DNA of 64,000 bases from Ancylomarina longa (GTDB lineage Bacteria; Bacteroidota; Bacteroidia; Bacteroidales; Marinifilaceae). This document shows positions 37,715 through 46,976 of the stretch, piece after piece; the stretch's first letter is position 1, and each line of letters starts with the position of its first letter. Made by a program: the position numbers and the translations under genes. Below the pieces are notes generated by a model. It made no database searches. It was not told the DNA's origin and saw only the letters and a list, made by a program, of their open reading frames with translations. The stretch is taken from NCBI RefSeq assembly GCF_003996985.1, contig NZ_RJJX01000006.1, forward strand, positions 124,001 through 188,000, written 5' to 3'.

Positions 37715-39199
37715 CTATACCTGCTTTTGAAATATTCTTAAAATATTATGCCACAATTTCTCTTTCTGAAATACCATAAAAAGAAAGCAAAGTAACAATG
37801 GTGTTTTATAAAGCATCCTCATCCATTTGCTGTTATCGGTAATTAACAGACTAGATAGATATAAAAGCAGTGCCAGGCCAATGTAAAATAGTATTCTCTT
37901 GAGGTCATAAGGAACCGGATAATATTTTTGCCCCCATATGTAGGAAATCACCGTCATTACCACGAAGCAGACAAGTACCGCATAAGCAGCTCCAAAATAT
38001 CCTATTCTTGGTACCAAAATGACATTCAAAACAATCGTGATTACAGATCCTATAATGGCAATATACGCTCCAAATTTTGTCTTATCGGTGAGTTTATACC
38101 ATAGGGATAACGAGAAAAATATTCCAAAAAAGAAATTGGCTAAAAGCACATAGGGAACGATTCCCAAACCTTCATGGTATCGGGAATTGATAAAGATCTT
38201 AACAAGATCTAAATAAAATAAAACGCTTAAGAAAATAAGTAAACCAAATACAACAAAGTATTTCAGTACATCCGCATAAACCTGTTTTGAATTTTCCATT
38301 TTTGCCTGCGCAAAGAAAAACGGCTCAAAGGCATATCGAAAGGCCTGAATAAACATAGTCATGATAACGGCCAGCTTATAATTTGCTCCATAAATTCCTG
38401 TCTGATAAAGTGGGTTTAAATGCTCCGGAATTAATTGAGGCATAATCATTTTATCCAGATTGATATTAATCATCCCGCAAATACTAACTACTAGTATCGG
38501 ACCTGAATATTTTAACAGTTGTAGTAAAATCTCTTTATCAATTTTCAATTTCACCTTTCTGAATTCAGGTAATAAAACAATTAAATTGAAAAGGCTAGAT
38601 ACCATAAATGCCACAAAAATATATCCAATTCCAAAATTCTTATTCCATATCAGATCAATGGGAATATTTGGATAAGTTTTGGAAATCCACGGGCAAATCC
38701 ATAAAAAGAATAAATTAAGACCCAGATTGATAGCTATATTACCCAATTTTATTCCCGCATATCTTACTGCCCTATTTTCTTGGCGAAGTTTTGCAAAAGG
38801 AAGAGCAGTAATCGCATCCAGGCCCAATGTGATTGCCAAAAGTAGGATGAATTCGCTATGATTCTCAATACTTAAAAACCTAGCCAATCCATTCAGGTTC
38901 ATGAAAATTGCCAGCCAAAAAAGAACGGTTGTGAATAATATGGAGAGTACACTGGTCGAGAAAATACTTGAAGAATCCTCGTGACTACTTGCAAAACGAA
39001 AATAACCGGTTTCCATGCCATAGGTTAATACAACAAGTAGAATAGCAACATAGGACATCAGATTAGTGACAATTCCGTATTCTTCCGGTAAAAAAACACC
39101 GGTATAAAAGGGAACCAATAACCAATTCAAAAATCTTCCAATAATAGAACTTAGACCGTAAATTGCAGTTTCCCCTGCCAACTTTTTAAGTGGATTCAA
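37715..39199 (-). CDS. Lipid-linked polysaccharide flippase (Wzx/MOP family)
   Basis: The 494-residue protein has about 14 predicted membrane helices throughout and the typical opening LAGETAIYGLSSIIGRFLNW (N-terminal amphipathic helix plus TM1) of the polysaccharide biosynthesis protein family. It would flip undecaprenyl-linked sugar units across the inner membrane. No ATG precedes the conserved region. The start is TTG at 39199. It is followed by dut, the nucleotidyltransferase, TPR, DUF4292 and EnvC-like genes, all on the minus strand. Confidence 0.85.
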   Translation of the reverse strand: MNPLKKLAGETAIYGLSSIIGRFLNWLLVPFYTGVFLPEEYGIVTNLMSYVAILLVVLTYGMETGYFRFASSHEDSSSIFSTSVLSILFTTVLFWLAIFMNLNGLARFLSIENHSEFILLLAITLGLDAITALPFAKLRQENRAVRYAGIKLGNIAINLGLNLFFLWICPWISKTYPNIPIDLIWNKNFGIGYIFVAFMVSSLFNLIVLLPEFRKVKLKIDKEILLQLLKYSGPILVVSICGMININLDKMIMPQLIPEHLNPLYQTGIYGANYKLAVIMTMFIQAFRYAFEPFFFAQAKMENSKQVYADVLKYFVVFGLLIFLSVLFYLDLVKIFINSRYHEGLGIVPYVLLANFFFGIFFSLSLWYKLTDKTKFGAYIAIIGSVITIVLNVILVPRIGYFGAAYAVLVCFVVMTVISYIWGQKYYPVPYDLKRILFYIGLALLLYLSSLLITDNSKWMRMLYKTPLLLCFLFMVFQKEKLWHNILRIFQKQV

Positions 39200-39299
39200 T
39201 TTTATTCGAAATTTGATTTAAAAAAGGCAAATATATGATAATTTATCTGGATGCGTTCCATTCAAAAGCCTGAGAATGATAAGCCAATTGATCTAAAAT

Positions 39300-39315
39300 T
39301 GTTCCACGTGGAGCA
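39300..39315. promoter_or_regulatory. parS-like centromere site
   Basis: TGTTCCACGTGGAGCA matches the palindrome TGTTCCACGTGGAACA at 15 of 16 positions. It is intergenic, 13.4 kb from the other site at 25922-25937. Confidence 0.68.
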
Positions 39316-39516
39316 ATTTTTTTTATGAAAAAAGACTCTTTGGTATTTATATCGAAACTAAATAAGCACACCACAAACGATTTCGACGAAGGTATCTGAT
39401 AATTTAGGACTTATATCTCTCTAAAAGACTTTTTTATCCCAATTATTTTTTCCACTTTTGTCCCTATACGCGTTAAGGAACGTTTATGTTAGTGTTTGTT
39501 GTTTAAGTATTTTGTG

Positions 39517-39544
39517 AAAATCCTGGCCCTCCTTGGCCGGGATA
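39517..39544 (-). terminator. Terminator after the yccF-like gene
   Basis: The stem ATCCTGGCC/GGCCGGGAT (about 39520-39543, one G-T pair) lies 35 bp past the stop and is followed on the minus strand by TTTTC. Confidence 0.6.
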
Positions 39545-39578
39545 TTTCTTTTTATAGACTTTACTACTATAAACCAGT

Positions 39579-39947
39579 TTACCGAATACTTTTCCCAAAT
39601 GGAGTGAGTGCAAAACCTGCCAGTTTAATATGCTGAGTTGCAAAAGGAATTCCTATAATAGTAATGGCAAACAACAAAGCTAATAACAGGTGACTCAAAG
39701 CAATCCATATTCCTCCAATAAAAATCCAAATTACGTTTAGAAAAATACTTAAACAACCACCTCTGTGCTCGTTGTACTCAACTTTCTGACCAAAGGGAGC
39801 CAATCCCAATATGGATAATTGAATAATTTTTACGCCGAAAGGAATACCGACAATGGTACAACACATTAAAATACCTGAAATAATGTATTCGAGAAAAATA
39901 AAAAATCCTCCAAAAACAATCCAAATAATATTACCTATAATACTCAT
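39579..39947 (-). CDS. YccF-domain inner-membrane protein
   Basis: The 122-residue protein consists of two tandem YccF repeats (about 4-55 and 66-118), each with a W-I-x-x-GG-x-hydrophobic start (NIIWIVFGGFF, NVIWIFIGGIW) and a GIPF(G/A) turn (TIVGIPFGVKII, TIIGIPFATQHI). Four membrane helices are expected. The function of YccF is unknown. It follows an outer-membrane protein gene by 18 bp. Confidence 0.88.
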   Translation of the reverse strand: MSIIGNIIWIVFGGFFIFLEYIISGILMCCTIVGIPFGVKIIQLSILGLAPFGQKVEYNEHRGGCLSIFLNVIWIFIGGIWIALSHLLLALLFAITIIGIPFATQHIKLAGFALTPFGKSIR

Positions 39948-39965
39948 ACTGTAATTTTTAATTGT

Positions 39966-40955
39966 TTATAATTGATAAGTTAATCCAAACTGAAGGACAA
40001 AATCCGGTGCTGTATTTACGATTATATCCTCAGTAAAGGCAGCATTTACAACAAATTTTTGGGAGAGAAAATAATCCACACCTAAAACCATTTGAATTGA
40101 TCCTTTTCCAAGTTGTTTCATATTAGATTTCTCATAAAATTTGGAATGAAAATCAAGCTGAGCTTTAGGAATCCATCTCTTATTGATGCTGTAAGCAAGC
40201 CCTGTACTTCCAAAAATCACATTCCTGGAAACAATATCAGACAATAAAGCTCCTTCTCCAATCCTTAGATATCCCAATGAATAAAATGCGGCAAACTCTT
40301 TGGCCTTAATATCGGGATGAATACTACCTGTCAACTGCAGTCCGAAATCATTTGTTCCACTTCCGATTAATGCTTTTTTATCCCCCAAAGAAAATTTGAA
40401 AAAAGTATGGAGAGCCAAATAATGTAGGGATCCATAAAAAATTGGAATGGACGCACTCATACTAATATCACCCACTTGCAATTTATTTGTTTCCATATCG
40501 AACACTTCCTGCTCTCCCTCTAAATAAGCGTATTTTAGATGATAATCGCCCATCGTTTCCCTTGCCACTCCTGGTAAACTAAAAGCCTTGTGCCATCCGG
40601 TAATGATGGGATCCATAAAACCACCGGAATGCTTTACAAACGACACTTGCAATCCAATTTCCAGTTTGGAAAGCAATCCGTATCTCAGCTTCAATTCATC
40701 GCGATACATCTCCCCATCCAAATAGATAGCCTCCCCTTCGATTTGCGAGGCAGTCGCATTGTTAGCGATATTAAAATAGTTTCCAATAGATAGATGATTC
40801 TTTTCCTGAAGTATCCCACCCGTAGTCGTAGGTAAGGCAAAAGAGTGTACAAGAGGACTTAAATTGTGAGTTTGGAATGGCTCGACTCTATTTTGGCAAT
40901 TCGCGATATCCGCAGTGATAAATAATAGTAATAAAAAAGAAAAGATGATTTTCAT
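39966..40955 (-). CDS. Outer-membrane beta-barrel protein, function unknown
   Basis: The 329-residue protein has a signal peptide (KIIFSFLLLLFITADIANC, 2-20). Alternating amphipathic strands run to the end, with a final VLQFGLTYQL strand ending in an aromatic/hydrophobic residue pattern typical of outer-membrane barrels. No family could be assigned with confidence. Similarity in layout to DUF3187- or transporter-type barrels is only an impression. It is co-directional with the YccF gene (18 bp). Confidence 0.55.
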   Translation of the reverse strand: MKIIFSFLLLLFITADIANCQNRVEPFQTHNLSPLVHSFALPTTTGGILQEKNHLSIGNYFNIANNATASQIEGEAIYLDGEMYRDELKLRYGLLSKLEIGLQVSFVKHSGGFMDPIITGWHKAFSLPGVARETMGDYHLKYAYLEGEQEVFDMETNKLQVGDISMSASIPIFYGSLHYLALHTFFKFSLGDKKALIGSGTNDFGLQLTGSIHPDIKAKEFAAFYSLGYLRIGEGALLSDIVSRNVIFGSTGLAYSINKRWIPKAQLDFHSKFYEKSNMKQLGKGSIQMVLGVDYFLSQKFVVNAAFTEDIIVNTAPDFVLQFGLTYQL

Positions 40956-40998
40956 ACAAAAATTGTCAATTAAGAATTCAGCAATCCAAAGCTAACAA

Positions 40999-41952
40999 TT
41001 ATTCTATTTGTTTCCACAACATTGCAGCGGATCCCAGAATACCTGAATTTCCCTTAACGCTAGTCAAATGTAAACTAGTTTTTCCTCGATAAATAGGCAG
41101 CATATTTTCTTCCATATGATACCGACTGGGTTTTAAAATTAAATCCCCCGCCTTTGCTAATCCCCCAGCAAGAAAGATTGCTTCGGGATTATTCACCGCA
41201 ATAACATTTGCTAATGCAATACCTAAAATTTTACCTGTAAACTCGAAAGCTTCGATTGCGATTTGATCTCCGCCGTAAGCGGCATTTGCAATTTGTTTTG
41301 CACTCATTCTATTGAATGGAATATTTCGCAGCTCACTTTCGTAACAATATTTTGCAAACAGTTTACTAATCGTTCTTTTAATTCCCGTTGCTGATACATA
41401 GGTTTCCAAACATCCATATCTCCCACACCCACAATGCCGACCTTCGGGCCGTACTATCATGTGTCCCATTTCGCCAGCAAAACCAGAATGTCCATATAAT
41501 ACCTGATTGTTAATAACGATTCCACTTCCCAGGCCTGTTCCTAAAGTGAGAACAATAAAATTCTTCATTCCCTTAGCACCACCATAATACATTTCAGCCA
41601 AGGCTGCGGCATTTGCATCATTAGTTACCTTAACGGGCAAACCCAATTCCTTCTCCATCATCTCTCCCAAAGGAAGTACTCCTTCCCATTGTAAGTTACT
41701 GGCATTCTGAATGGTGCAATTACTATGGTTCGCATTAGGTGCACCAATTCCAATACCTAGCAAATTGAATTTCTCTTCCCCTTTTAAAGTTAATTTTTTG
41801 ATTCCTTTAGATAAGGCTTGAATAAAAGATTCAAATTCCTTGAAGTCTTTTGTATACAAGGAGTCCTGAACCAGACATTCTCCCTCCTGATTCACCAATC
41901 CAAACACAGTATGCGTCCCACCAATATCAATTCCAACGACCAATTTTTTCAT
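40999..41952 (-). CDS. ROK-family sugar kinase
   Basis: The ATG at 41952 gives 317 residues. A TTG three codons upstream is less likely. The ATP-binding DIGGTHTVFG (about 8-17) and the second phosphate motif LTLGTGLGSGIV (about 138-149) are present. The ROK zinc site is CGCGRYGCLE (about 177-186), with the upstream EMGHMIV His. Catalytic Asp lies in NDANAAALAE. It probably phosphorylates glucose or an N-acetylated hexosamine. Specificity is not readable. It stands between the HlyD gene and an outer-membrane protein gene. Confidence 0.88.
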   Translation of the reverse strand: MKKLVVGIDIGGTHTVFGLVNQEGECLVQDSLYTKDFKEFESFIQALSKGIKKLTLKGEEKFNLLGIGIGAPNANHSNCTIQNASNLQWEGVLPLGEMMEKELGLPVKVTNDANAAALAEMYYGGAKGMKNFIVLTLGTGLGSGIVINNQVLYGHSGFAGEMGHMIVRPEGRHCGCGRYGCLETYVSATGIKRTISKLFAKYCYESELRNIPFNRMSAKQIANAAYGGDQIAIEAFEFTGKILGIALANVIAVNNPEAIFLAGGLAKAGDLILKPSRYHMEENMLPIYRGKTSLHLTSVKGNSGILGSAAMLWKQIE

Positions 41953-41982
41953 CTTATTCAATCCTAATACTTAAGGGCTAAG

Positions 41983-43281
41983 CTACAAACGTTCTTTTAA
42001 TAATGCTTTGATAGGATTAAAAATACGCTCGAGAAGACGCATGTCTTCCGTTATGATTTCCGCATCTCCTTCGATTTGTTGTGCAAACTTTAGTTTGATT
42101 CCATAATTCGTAACCAAACCATTGGGGAAATTAACATCAAGACTGTATTTCTGATCCTCCGGGACTTTAGAAATAGATTGGATGGTACCCTCTAACATCC
42201 CATATTCAAGATAAGGATAATTATCGAGTTTAATATTTACCCGTTGTCCTACTTTCACCTTGCCTGCACCACGAACACCCAATTCTACACGAGCAACCAA
42301 CTTGGTTGAATCAAGAGGTAATACCATAAAAACCCTTTCTCCTTGCTTTACATTTTGGTTTGAACTCCAGAACTTATTAAAACTAACCTTACCAGCGATA
42401 GGTGTCCTAATCAAATATTTTTGCTCCCAAATATCAATTTGAGCCTTTAAATTATCGTAGGATTGAATCATTGTGTTCTGAAGAACTTTTCTTTCGTTTT
42501 CCTTTTTAATTTCCAGATCGATAATTTGCTGTTGAACCTCCGAAATGCTGATTTGTGTACTTGCTAATGAGGATCTGGCTCCATGAAAAGTATAACTCTG
42601 ATCGAGATATTTCTTACGTGCATTCTGAAATTCGGATTGAGAAATTACTCCCCTAAGAAATAAGGAAGAGTCGCGTAAAAATTGATTTTTAGAAATACTC
42701 AATTCACTTTCCAAAATCTTCTTTTGCTGATATTGGCGATCGTAATACATATGATATTTACTGATCTGATCTCTATAAGATGCAATCTTTCTATCGTAAT
42801 ATTTCATCTCAAAAAAGCGATGATAATCTACATAGGATTTCAGAAAGGCATTGTAGTAGGTTTGAATTTCTCCCAAGCGTAAATTCTGCTCCAGTAAATT
42901 AGATTCTATCTTTTTACTTCCGGTTAAATGTCCTTTAAACTGAATCAATTTATCTTTTAGTGCGAGTACATCCTCGTTAACTGCAGGATTCTCAATTACG
43001 GCCAAAAGAAATCCCTGTGGCACTTCCTGATTATCGCTTACATATAAATTTTGTATTTTCCCGGATGCGCGAGAAACCAACTCAGCAGGCGGGTTTACAG
43101 TAGTCAAAACCAAACGTGCGTGAATAATATCCGGATAACGAAAAAACCAACTACCTATTATCAAGGCAAATATTACAATGAAAAAAAGAGCAGTACCACT
43201 ACGAATGATCCAATTGGGCATTCTTCCCAATATCTCCTTTACCTCATCCGATCTTAATTCTATGTTCGTATCTTTTTCCAT
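41983..43281 (-). CDS. HlyD-family periplasmic adaptor of the RiPP exporter
   Basis: The 432 residues have one N-terminal membrane helix (about 30-51, GTALFFIVIFALIIGSWFF), a biotinyl-lipoyl-like half (ASGKIQNLYVSDNQEVPQG), a long helical hairpin (about 95-270) and the second half-motif IRTPIAGKVSF (about 292-302) with a C-terminal beta domain. It is the membrane-fusion partner that bridges the C39-peptidase ABC transporter, encoded 127 bp upstream, to an outer-membrane channel. No TolC-like gene is in the operon, so the channel must be encoded elsewhere. Confidence 0.85.
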   Translation of the reverse strand: MEKDTNIELRSDEVKEILGRMPNWIIRSGTALFFIVIFALIIGSWFFRYPDIIHARLVLTTVNPPAELVSRASGKIQNLYVSDNQEVPQGFLLAVIENPAVNEDVLALKDKLIQFKGHLTGSKKIESNLLEQNLRLGEIQTYYNAFLKSYVDYHRFFEMKYYDRKIASYRDQISKYHMYYDRQYQQKKILESELSISKNQFLRDSSLFLRGVISQSEFQNARKKYLDQSYTFHGARSSLASTQISISEVQQQIIDLEIKKENERKVLQNTMIQSYDNLKAQIDIWEQKYLIRTPIAGKVSFNKFWSSNQNVKQGERVFMVLPLDSTKLVARVELGVRGAGKVKVGQRVNIKLDNYPYLEYGMLEGTIQSISKVPEDQKYSLDVNFPNGLVTNYGIKLKFAQQIEGDAEIITEDMRLLERIFNPIKALLKERL

Positions 43282-43408
43282 TTGTAGACGCAGATATTTA
43301 TGATTTTATATGATGCTTCAGATTTTTTCTAGAAATGCTAAAAACCATTCTTTTGTTTTGGGCTATACTCCAATAGGGAGCAATACCAAAGCCTATTTTT
43401 TTCTGTCT

Positions 43409-45616
43409 CTAGTTTCCCAGTTCCAACTGATTCTTCACCAATTTATAATAAGCTCCTTGCAGTTTAGTCAATTCCTCGTGGTTGCCTTCCTCTACAATTT
43501 TACCGTGATCCAGCACAATGATTTTATCGGCACTGCGAACAGTACTTAAGCGATGAGCAACAACAATAACCGTTCTGCCTTCATTAAATTTTTCAAGATT
43601 TTGCATGATTGCCATTTCGTTATTAGCATCCAAAGCATTGGTGGCCTCATCGAAAAATAAAAATTCAGGATTTTTATAAACTGCACGGGCAATTAAAATA
43701 CGTTGCTTCTGTCCCTGGCTTAAACCATGCCCACTTGCACCAATCTTTGTATTGTAGCGTAATGGCAAATTCTCTATAAAATCAGCAATACAAGCAACCT
43801 GAACGGCATATAGTAAGCGCTTTTTATCGATATGCTCCTCCCCTACGGCGACATTCTTAGCAATGGTGTCGGAGAAGATAAATCCATCCTGCATTACCAC
43901 TCCACAGTTGCGACGCCACATGGCCGAACTGTAATTCTCGAGCGTAGTTCCTCCCAGAGAAATGCGCCCTTTTGTTGTAGGATAAAATCCCAGAATAAGC
44001 TTGATTAGTGTGGTTTTTCCACTACCCGAAGCACCAACAATAGCGGTAGTCTTTCCTTCCTCCACTTTCAAATTCACATCATCTAAAACCATGTCGGAAT
44101 GCGGACCTTCGTACTGGAAAAAAACATTTTCAATATCGATGATTTTTTCCTCTGGAATTTCGGTTAATTTTTCCTCAGCATTCGATTCCTCTTCCTTCAT
44201 CTCATGAATTTCTCCTAATCGCTCCAGCGATATTTTGGCATCCTGCCAGGAATGAATCACCTGAACTAAATTGTCAAGCGGAGAATTTAGCTGTCCAATA
44301 ATATATTGTACCGCCAACATCATACCCAAGGTCATACCGCCATCTAATACAGCTTTTGCTGCCAGAAAAGTGATGATGATATTCTTGGTTTCGTTGAAGA
44401 AAATTGATCCGGAAACTTGATATTGATTTAGAGCCAAACCCTTGGTTCTAACTTGAAATAATTCGGCTTGTATCTGTTCCCATTCCCAACGCTTCTGCTT
44501 TTCGCAATTGTTGAGCTTGATCTCCTGCATACCAGTGATTAACTGAACCAGAGAATTCTGATTGCTGGACAACTGTGCGAATCGTTTGCCATCCAACTCT
44601 CTCCTTTTGCGTAAAAAGAGGTTCACCCAAATTAAATATAAAGCCGATCCTATGACGAAAATGAGGAAAATTTGGGTGCTGTAAATAGCCAGCACGATTC
44701 CAAAAATCACCAGGTTCACCATGGAGAAAAGTACGTTAAGCGTAGATGATGTAAGGAAATTTTCAATACGTGTATGATCCTGTATGCGCTGCAATAAATC
44801 CCCAATCATCTTAATATCGAAATAGCCAATTGGCAGTTTCATCAACTTGATTAGAAAATCGGATATCAGGGAAATATTAATTCTGGTAGAGATATGCAGC
44901 AAAATCCACGAACGAATAAACTCAACAGACATTCGGGAAATAAACAATACCAATTGCGCAATCAGTACCAAATAAATAAAACTTAAATTCTGGGTGTTGA
45001 TACCCACATCTACAATAGACTGGGTTAAAAACGGAAATATCAGCTGTAATAAACTACCGAACAACAATCCCAATACCAGTTGAATGAGAAATTTGCGATA
45101 AGGACGCAAGTATTGCAATAAAAAACTAATGCTTTTCTTATGAGATATGTGCTCCTCTTTTTGCGCATAAAAATCTGGAGTGGTTTCCACCAGCAAGCAA
45201 AGACCTTTTAACTCCCCCTGACTTTGTGTACTTGCCCATGATTTAAGAAATTCCTCCTTGGTATATTTTAATAATCCGGAAGCCGGATCGGCAACAAAAA
45301 CCGTTGTTTTCTTCTTTTTCACCTCTACCTTATAAACCACCACAAAGTGATTTTGTCCCCAATGACAAATGGCCGGCAGCGGCGCATCGTTCTGTAATTG
45401 CTCAAAACTGATGCGAACTCCCATGCTACGCATCCCTATACTCTCGGCAGCATCGGCAATTCCCAACATAGAAACTCCCTCGCGGGTAATATGCGATTTA
45501 TCTCGTAAGGACTGTAAGCTAAATGACTTGCCATGATGCTTTGCTATCATTCGCAAGCAGGTAGGACCACAATCCATGGCATCCAACTGGCGGAAATGGG
45601 GAAATGTTTTTTTCAA
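43409..45616 (-). CDS. Peptidase-containing ABC transporter (C39, PCAT type)
   Basis: The 735-residue protein combines three domains. The C39 protease spans about 5-135, with catalytic Cys16 in MDCGPTC, His in CHWGQNHFVVV and Asp in VADPASG. A six-helix transmembrane domain spans about 165-440. The ATPase spans about 485-725, with Walker A GASGSGKTT, signature LSQGQKQR (LSGGQ variant) and Walker B FLFFDEATNALD. Such transporters cut a leader peptide after a double-glycine-like motif and export the core. The start is TTG at 45616. Its place after gwsS implies that it matures and exports the peptide encoded at 49216-49389. Confidence 0.93.
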   Translation of the reverse strand: MKKTFPHFRQLDAMDCGPTCLRMIAKHHGKSFSLQSLRDKSHITREGVSMLGIADAAESIGMRSMGVRISFEQLQNDAPLPAICHWGQNHFVVVYKVEVKKKKTTVFVADPASGLLKYTKEEFLKSWASTQSQGELKGLCLLVETTPDFYAQKEEHISHKKSISFLLQYLRPYRKFLIQLVLGLLFGSLLQLIFPFLTQSIVDVGINTQNLSFIYLVLIAQLVLFISRMSVEFIRSWILLHISTRINISLISDFLIKLMKLPIGYFDIKMIGDLLQRIQDHTRIENFLTSSTLNVLFSMVNLVIFGIVLAIYSTQIFLIFVIGSALYLIWVNLFLRKRRELDGKRFAQLSSNQNSLVQLITGMQEIKLNNCEKQKRWEWEQIQAELFQVRTKGLALNQYQVSGSIFFNETKNIIITFLAAKAVLDGGMTLGMMLAVQYIIGQLNSPLDNLVQVIHSWQDAKISLERLGEIHEMKEEESNAEEKLTEIPEEKIIDIENVFFQYEGPHSDMVLDDVNLKVEEGKTTAIVGASGSGKTTLIKLILGFYPTTKGRISLGGTTLENYSSAMWRRNCGVVMQDGFIFSDTIAKNVAVGEEHIDKKRLLYAVQVACIADFIENLPLRYNTKIGASGHGLSQGQKQRILIARAVYKNPEFLFFDEATNALDANNEMAIMQNLEKFNEGRTVIVVAHRLSTVRSADKIIVLDHGKIVEEGNHEELTKLQGAYYKLVKNQLELGN

Positions 45617-45725
45617 TGTAAATAGGTAGTTAGCAATTTGTAATAATCAAGCTTAAAAATAGGGAAAATAAAGCCTGAAACCATAAGATTTCAGGTATCT
45701 ATAAAAATCTGCTAAAACCAAAAGC

Positions 45726-46832
45726 CTATGCACCCCACAATTCCAAATTTAAAGAATCAACTTTTAACTTATCTAAAACAAATTTTCCTTCTTCATTATA
45801 CAAACCATATTCCTCAACCGGAATATATCCGTCATCACCTTTCCATTTTGCAATATATGGGTTGTAAAAACACTTTGCAGGTTGTGAGTAAATATTACCG
45901 GGCTGTTTTAAATAAGCTCTACAATCTGTACACATATGCCGGTATTCGCAATCTTTACAAACTTCTATTGTATCCTTCGAAATTGACCAATATTTCTTAA
46001 AATCAGGATGACTTAAAGCTTCATCTATGGTCGTATTTCGAATATTACCAAAACTTTCTTTCATGGAAGGGCAATTCCTAATATTCCCATCAACATCTAT
46101 TGAAACTTTACAATTCAAGCAAGAATTAAATTTTGTTGATTCACAAAAAGTCCTCATTTCGCATACAAATTGCTCCTCCTGTATAATTCCACAATGATTG
46201 TGGGTATCTACAACTTGTTCGGTATGATAAACAGTTGCCTGCTCCACATCTCTTCTTCCTCTATTTTGTGAAGATGTTAATACAATAAGTCTAATTTTAG
46301 ATGTCTCTAGCACTAAATCGTCAATAAATTCTTCGCAAAAAATATTTGGTACAATAAGCTCAATAAACTTAATTTTAGAATTAAAAAAAGCATTAATTAC
46401 TTGTTTCAATTCTTTTTGTGAAATTTCACTATAAAATCGAAGTTGAACATTAGGAATAGCAAAATCAGATATTTCATCAACTATTTTTGGTAATTCTTTT
46501 ATCAAATCGGCAGCAAAATCTACAATACAGGTTTCGAACTCAAAAGGTATATGCCATTGCTTATCTAATTCTGGAAACAATTCCAGATCTTCTTGATCAC
46601 AAGGGAAACAAATTTCATTCTCAAACAAATACTCAAAATATCCTTTAACATCAATACCCTTATGTTTTTCAATTAAATTATTAACAGACTCATCTTTATC
46701 TTTTAGTAAAATATCACATAAATCATTTGGGATTAACCAATAGTCTTTGCGTTGTAAATCACAAACAGCTGAACGCAAATAGCCTCTCACCGGAACACAA
46801 CATGCAAAAAGTTTATAATAATCTTGATTCAT
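45726..46832 (-). CDS. gwsS: Grasp-with-spasm SPASM-domain peptide maturase
   Basis: This 368-residue protein is rich in cysteine in its C-terminal half: Cys near 215, 225, 230 and 238-241 (SCLNCK), then NCPSMKESFGNI, CKDCEYRHMCTDCRAYL and a late KCFYNPY. That is a SPASM-type auxiliary iron-sulfur region with the Gly-Asn (FGNI) linker. The N-terminal 200 residues lack a CxxxCxxC radical-SAM motif, matching the grasp-with-spasm maturase family, which pairs with an ATP-grasp protein. It is encoded after gwsG. A possible 46-residue ORF separates the two and overlaps its ATG as ATGA. Its exact chemistry is unknown, and iron-sulfur binding is inferred. Confidence 0.88.
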   Translation of the reverse strand: MNQDYYKLFACCVPVRGYLRSAVCDLQRKDYWLIPNDLCDILLKDKDESVNNLIEKHKGIDVKGYFEYLFENEICFPCDQEDLELFPELDKQWHIPFEFETCIVDFAADLIKELPKIVDEISDFAIPNVQLRFYSEISQKELKQVINAFFNSKIKFIELIVPNIFCEEFIDDLVLETSKIRLIVLTSSQNRGRRDVEQATVYHTEQVVDTHNHCGIIQEEQFVCEMRTFCESTKFNSCLNCKVSIDVDGNIRNCPSMKESFGNIRNTTIDEALSHPDFKKYWSISKDTIEVCKDCEYRHMCTDCRAYLKQPGNIYSQPAKCFYNPYIAKWKGDDGYIPVEEYGLYNEEGKFVLDKLKVDSLNLELWGA

Positions 46833-46969
46833 AAACTTATAATTTTTGAAATTGGTTTTGGGTAAGTTCGAAAACGGTGTTTTGAGGTTTGAAGGTGGTC
46901 AACTTCAACGTAATAAATTTTTTGAGGAATAAACTCCTTTATTATTGTCTTCCGAACACATAGAGGCAT
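46829..46969 (-). CDS. Possible 46-residue ORF between gwsG and gwsS
   Basis: An ATG at 46969, 7 nt after the gwsG stop, opens a 46-codon frame whose TGA overlaps the ATG of gwsS (ATGA). The product would be basic (about 10 Lys/Arg), beginning MPLCVRKTIIKEFIPQK, with one Cys and no leader-like motif. Tight spacing at both ends is what a translationally coupled gene looks like, but length and composition also allow chance. I recognise no homologue. Confidence 0.3.
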   Translation of the reverse strand: MPLCVRKTIIKEFIPQKIYYVEVDHLQTSKHRFRTYPKPISKIISL

Positions 46970-46976
46970 GTCTAAA

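Larger units (their letters stand above)
39200..39578. other. 379-bp intergenic region with parS-like site and terminator
   Basis: No convincing gene is present. It contains the parS-like palindrome at 39300-39315, a terminator at 39517-39544 and otherwise AT-rich sequence in which I recognise nothing further. It holds the TTG-start flippase promoter on its left side. Confidence 0.6.
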
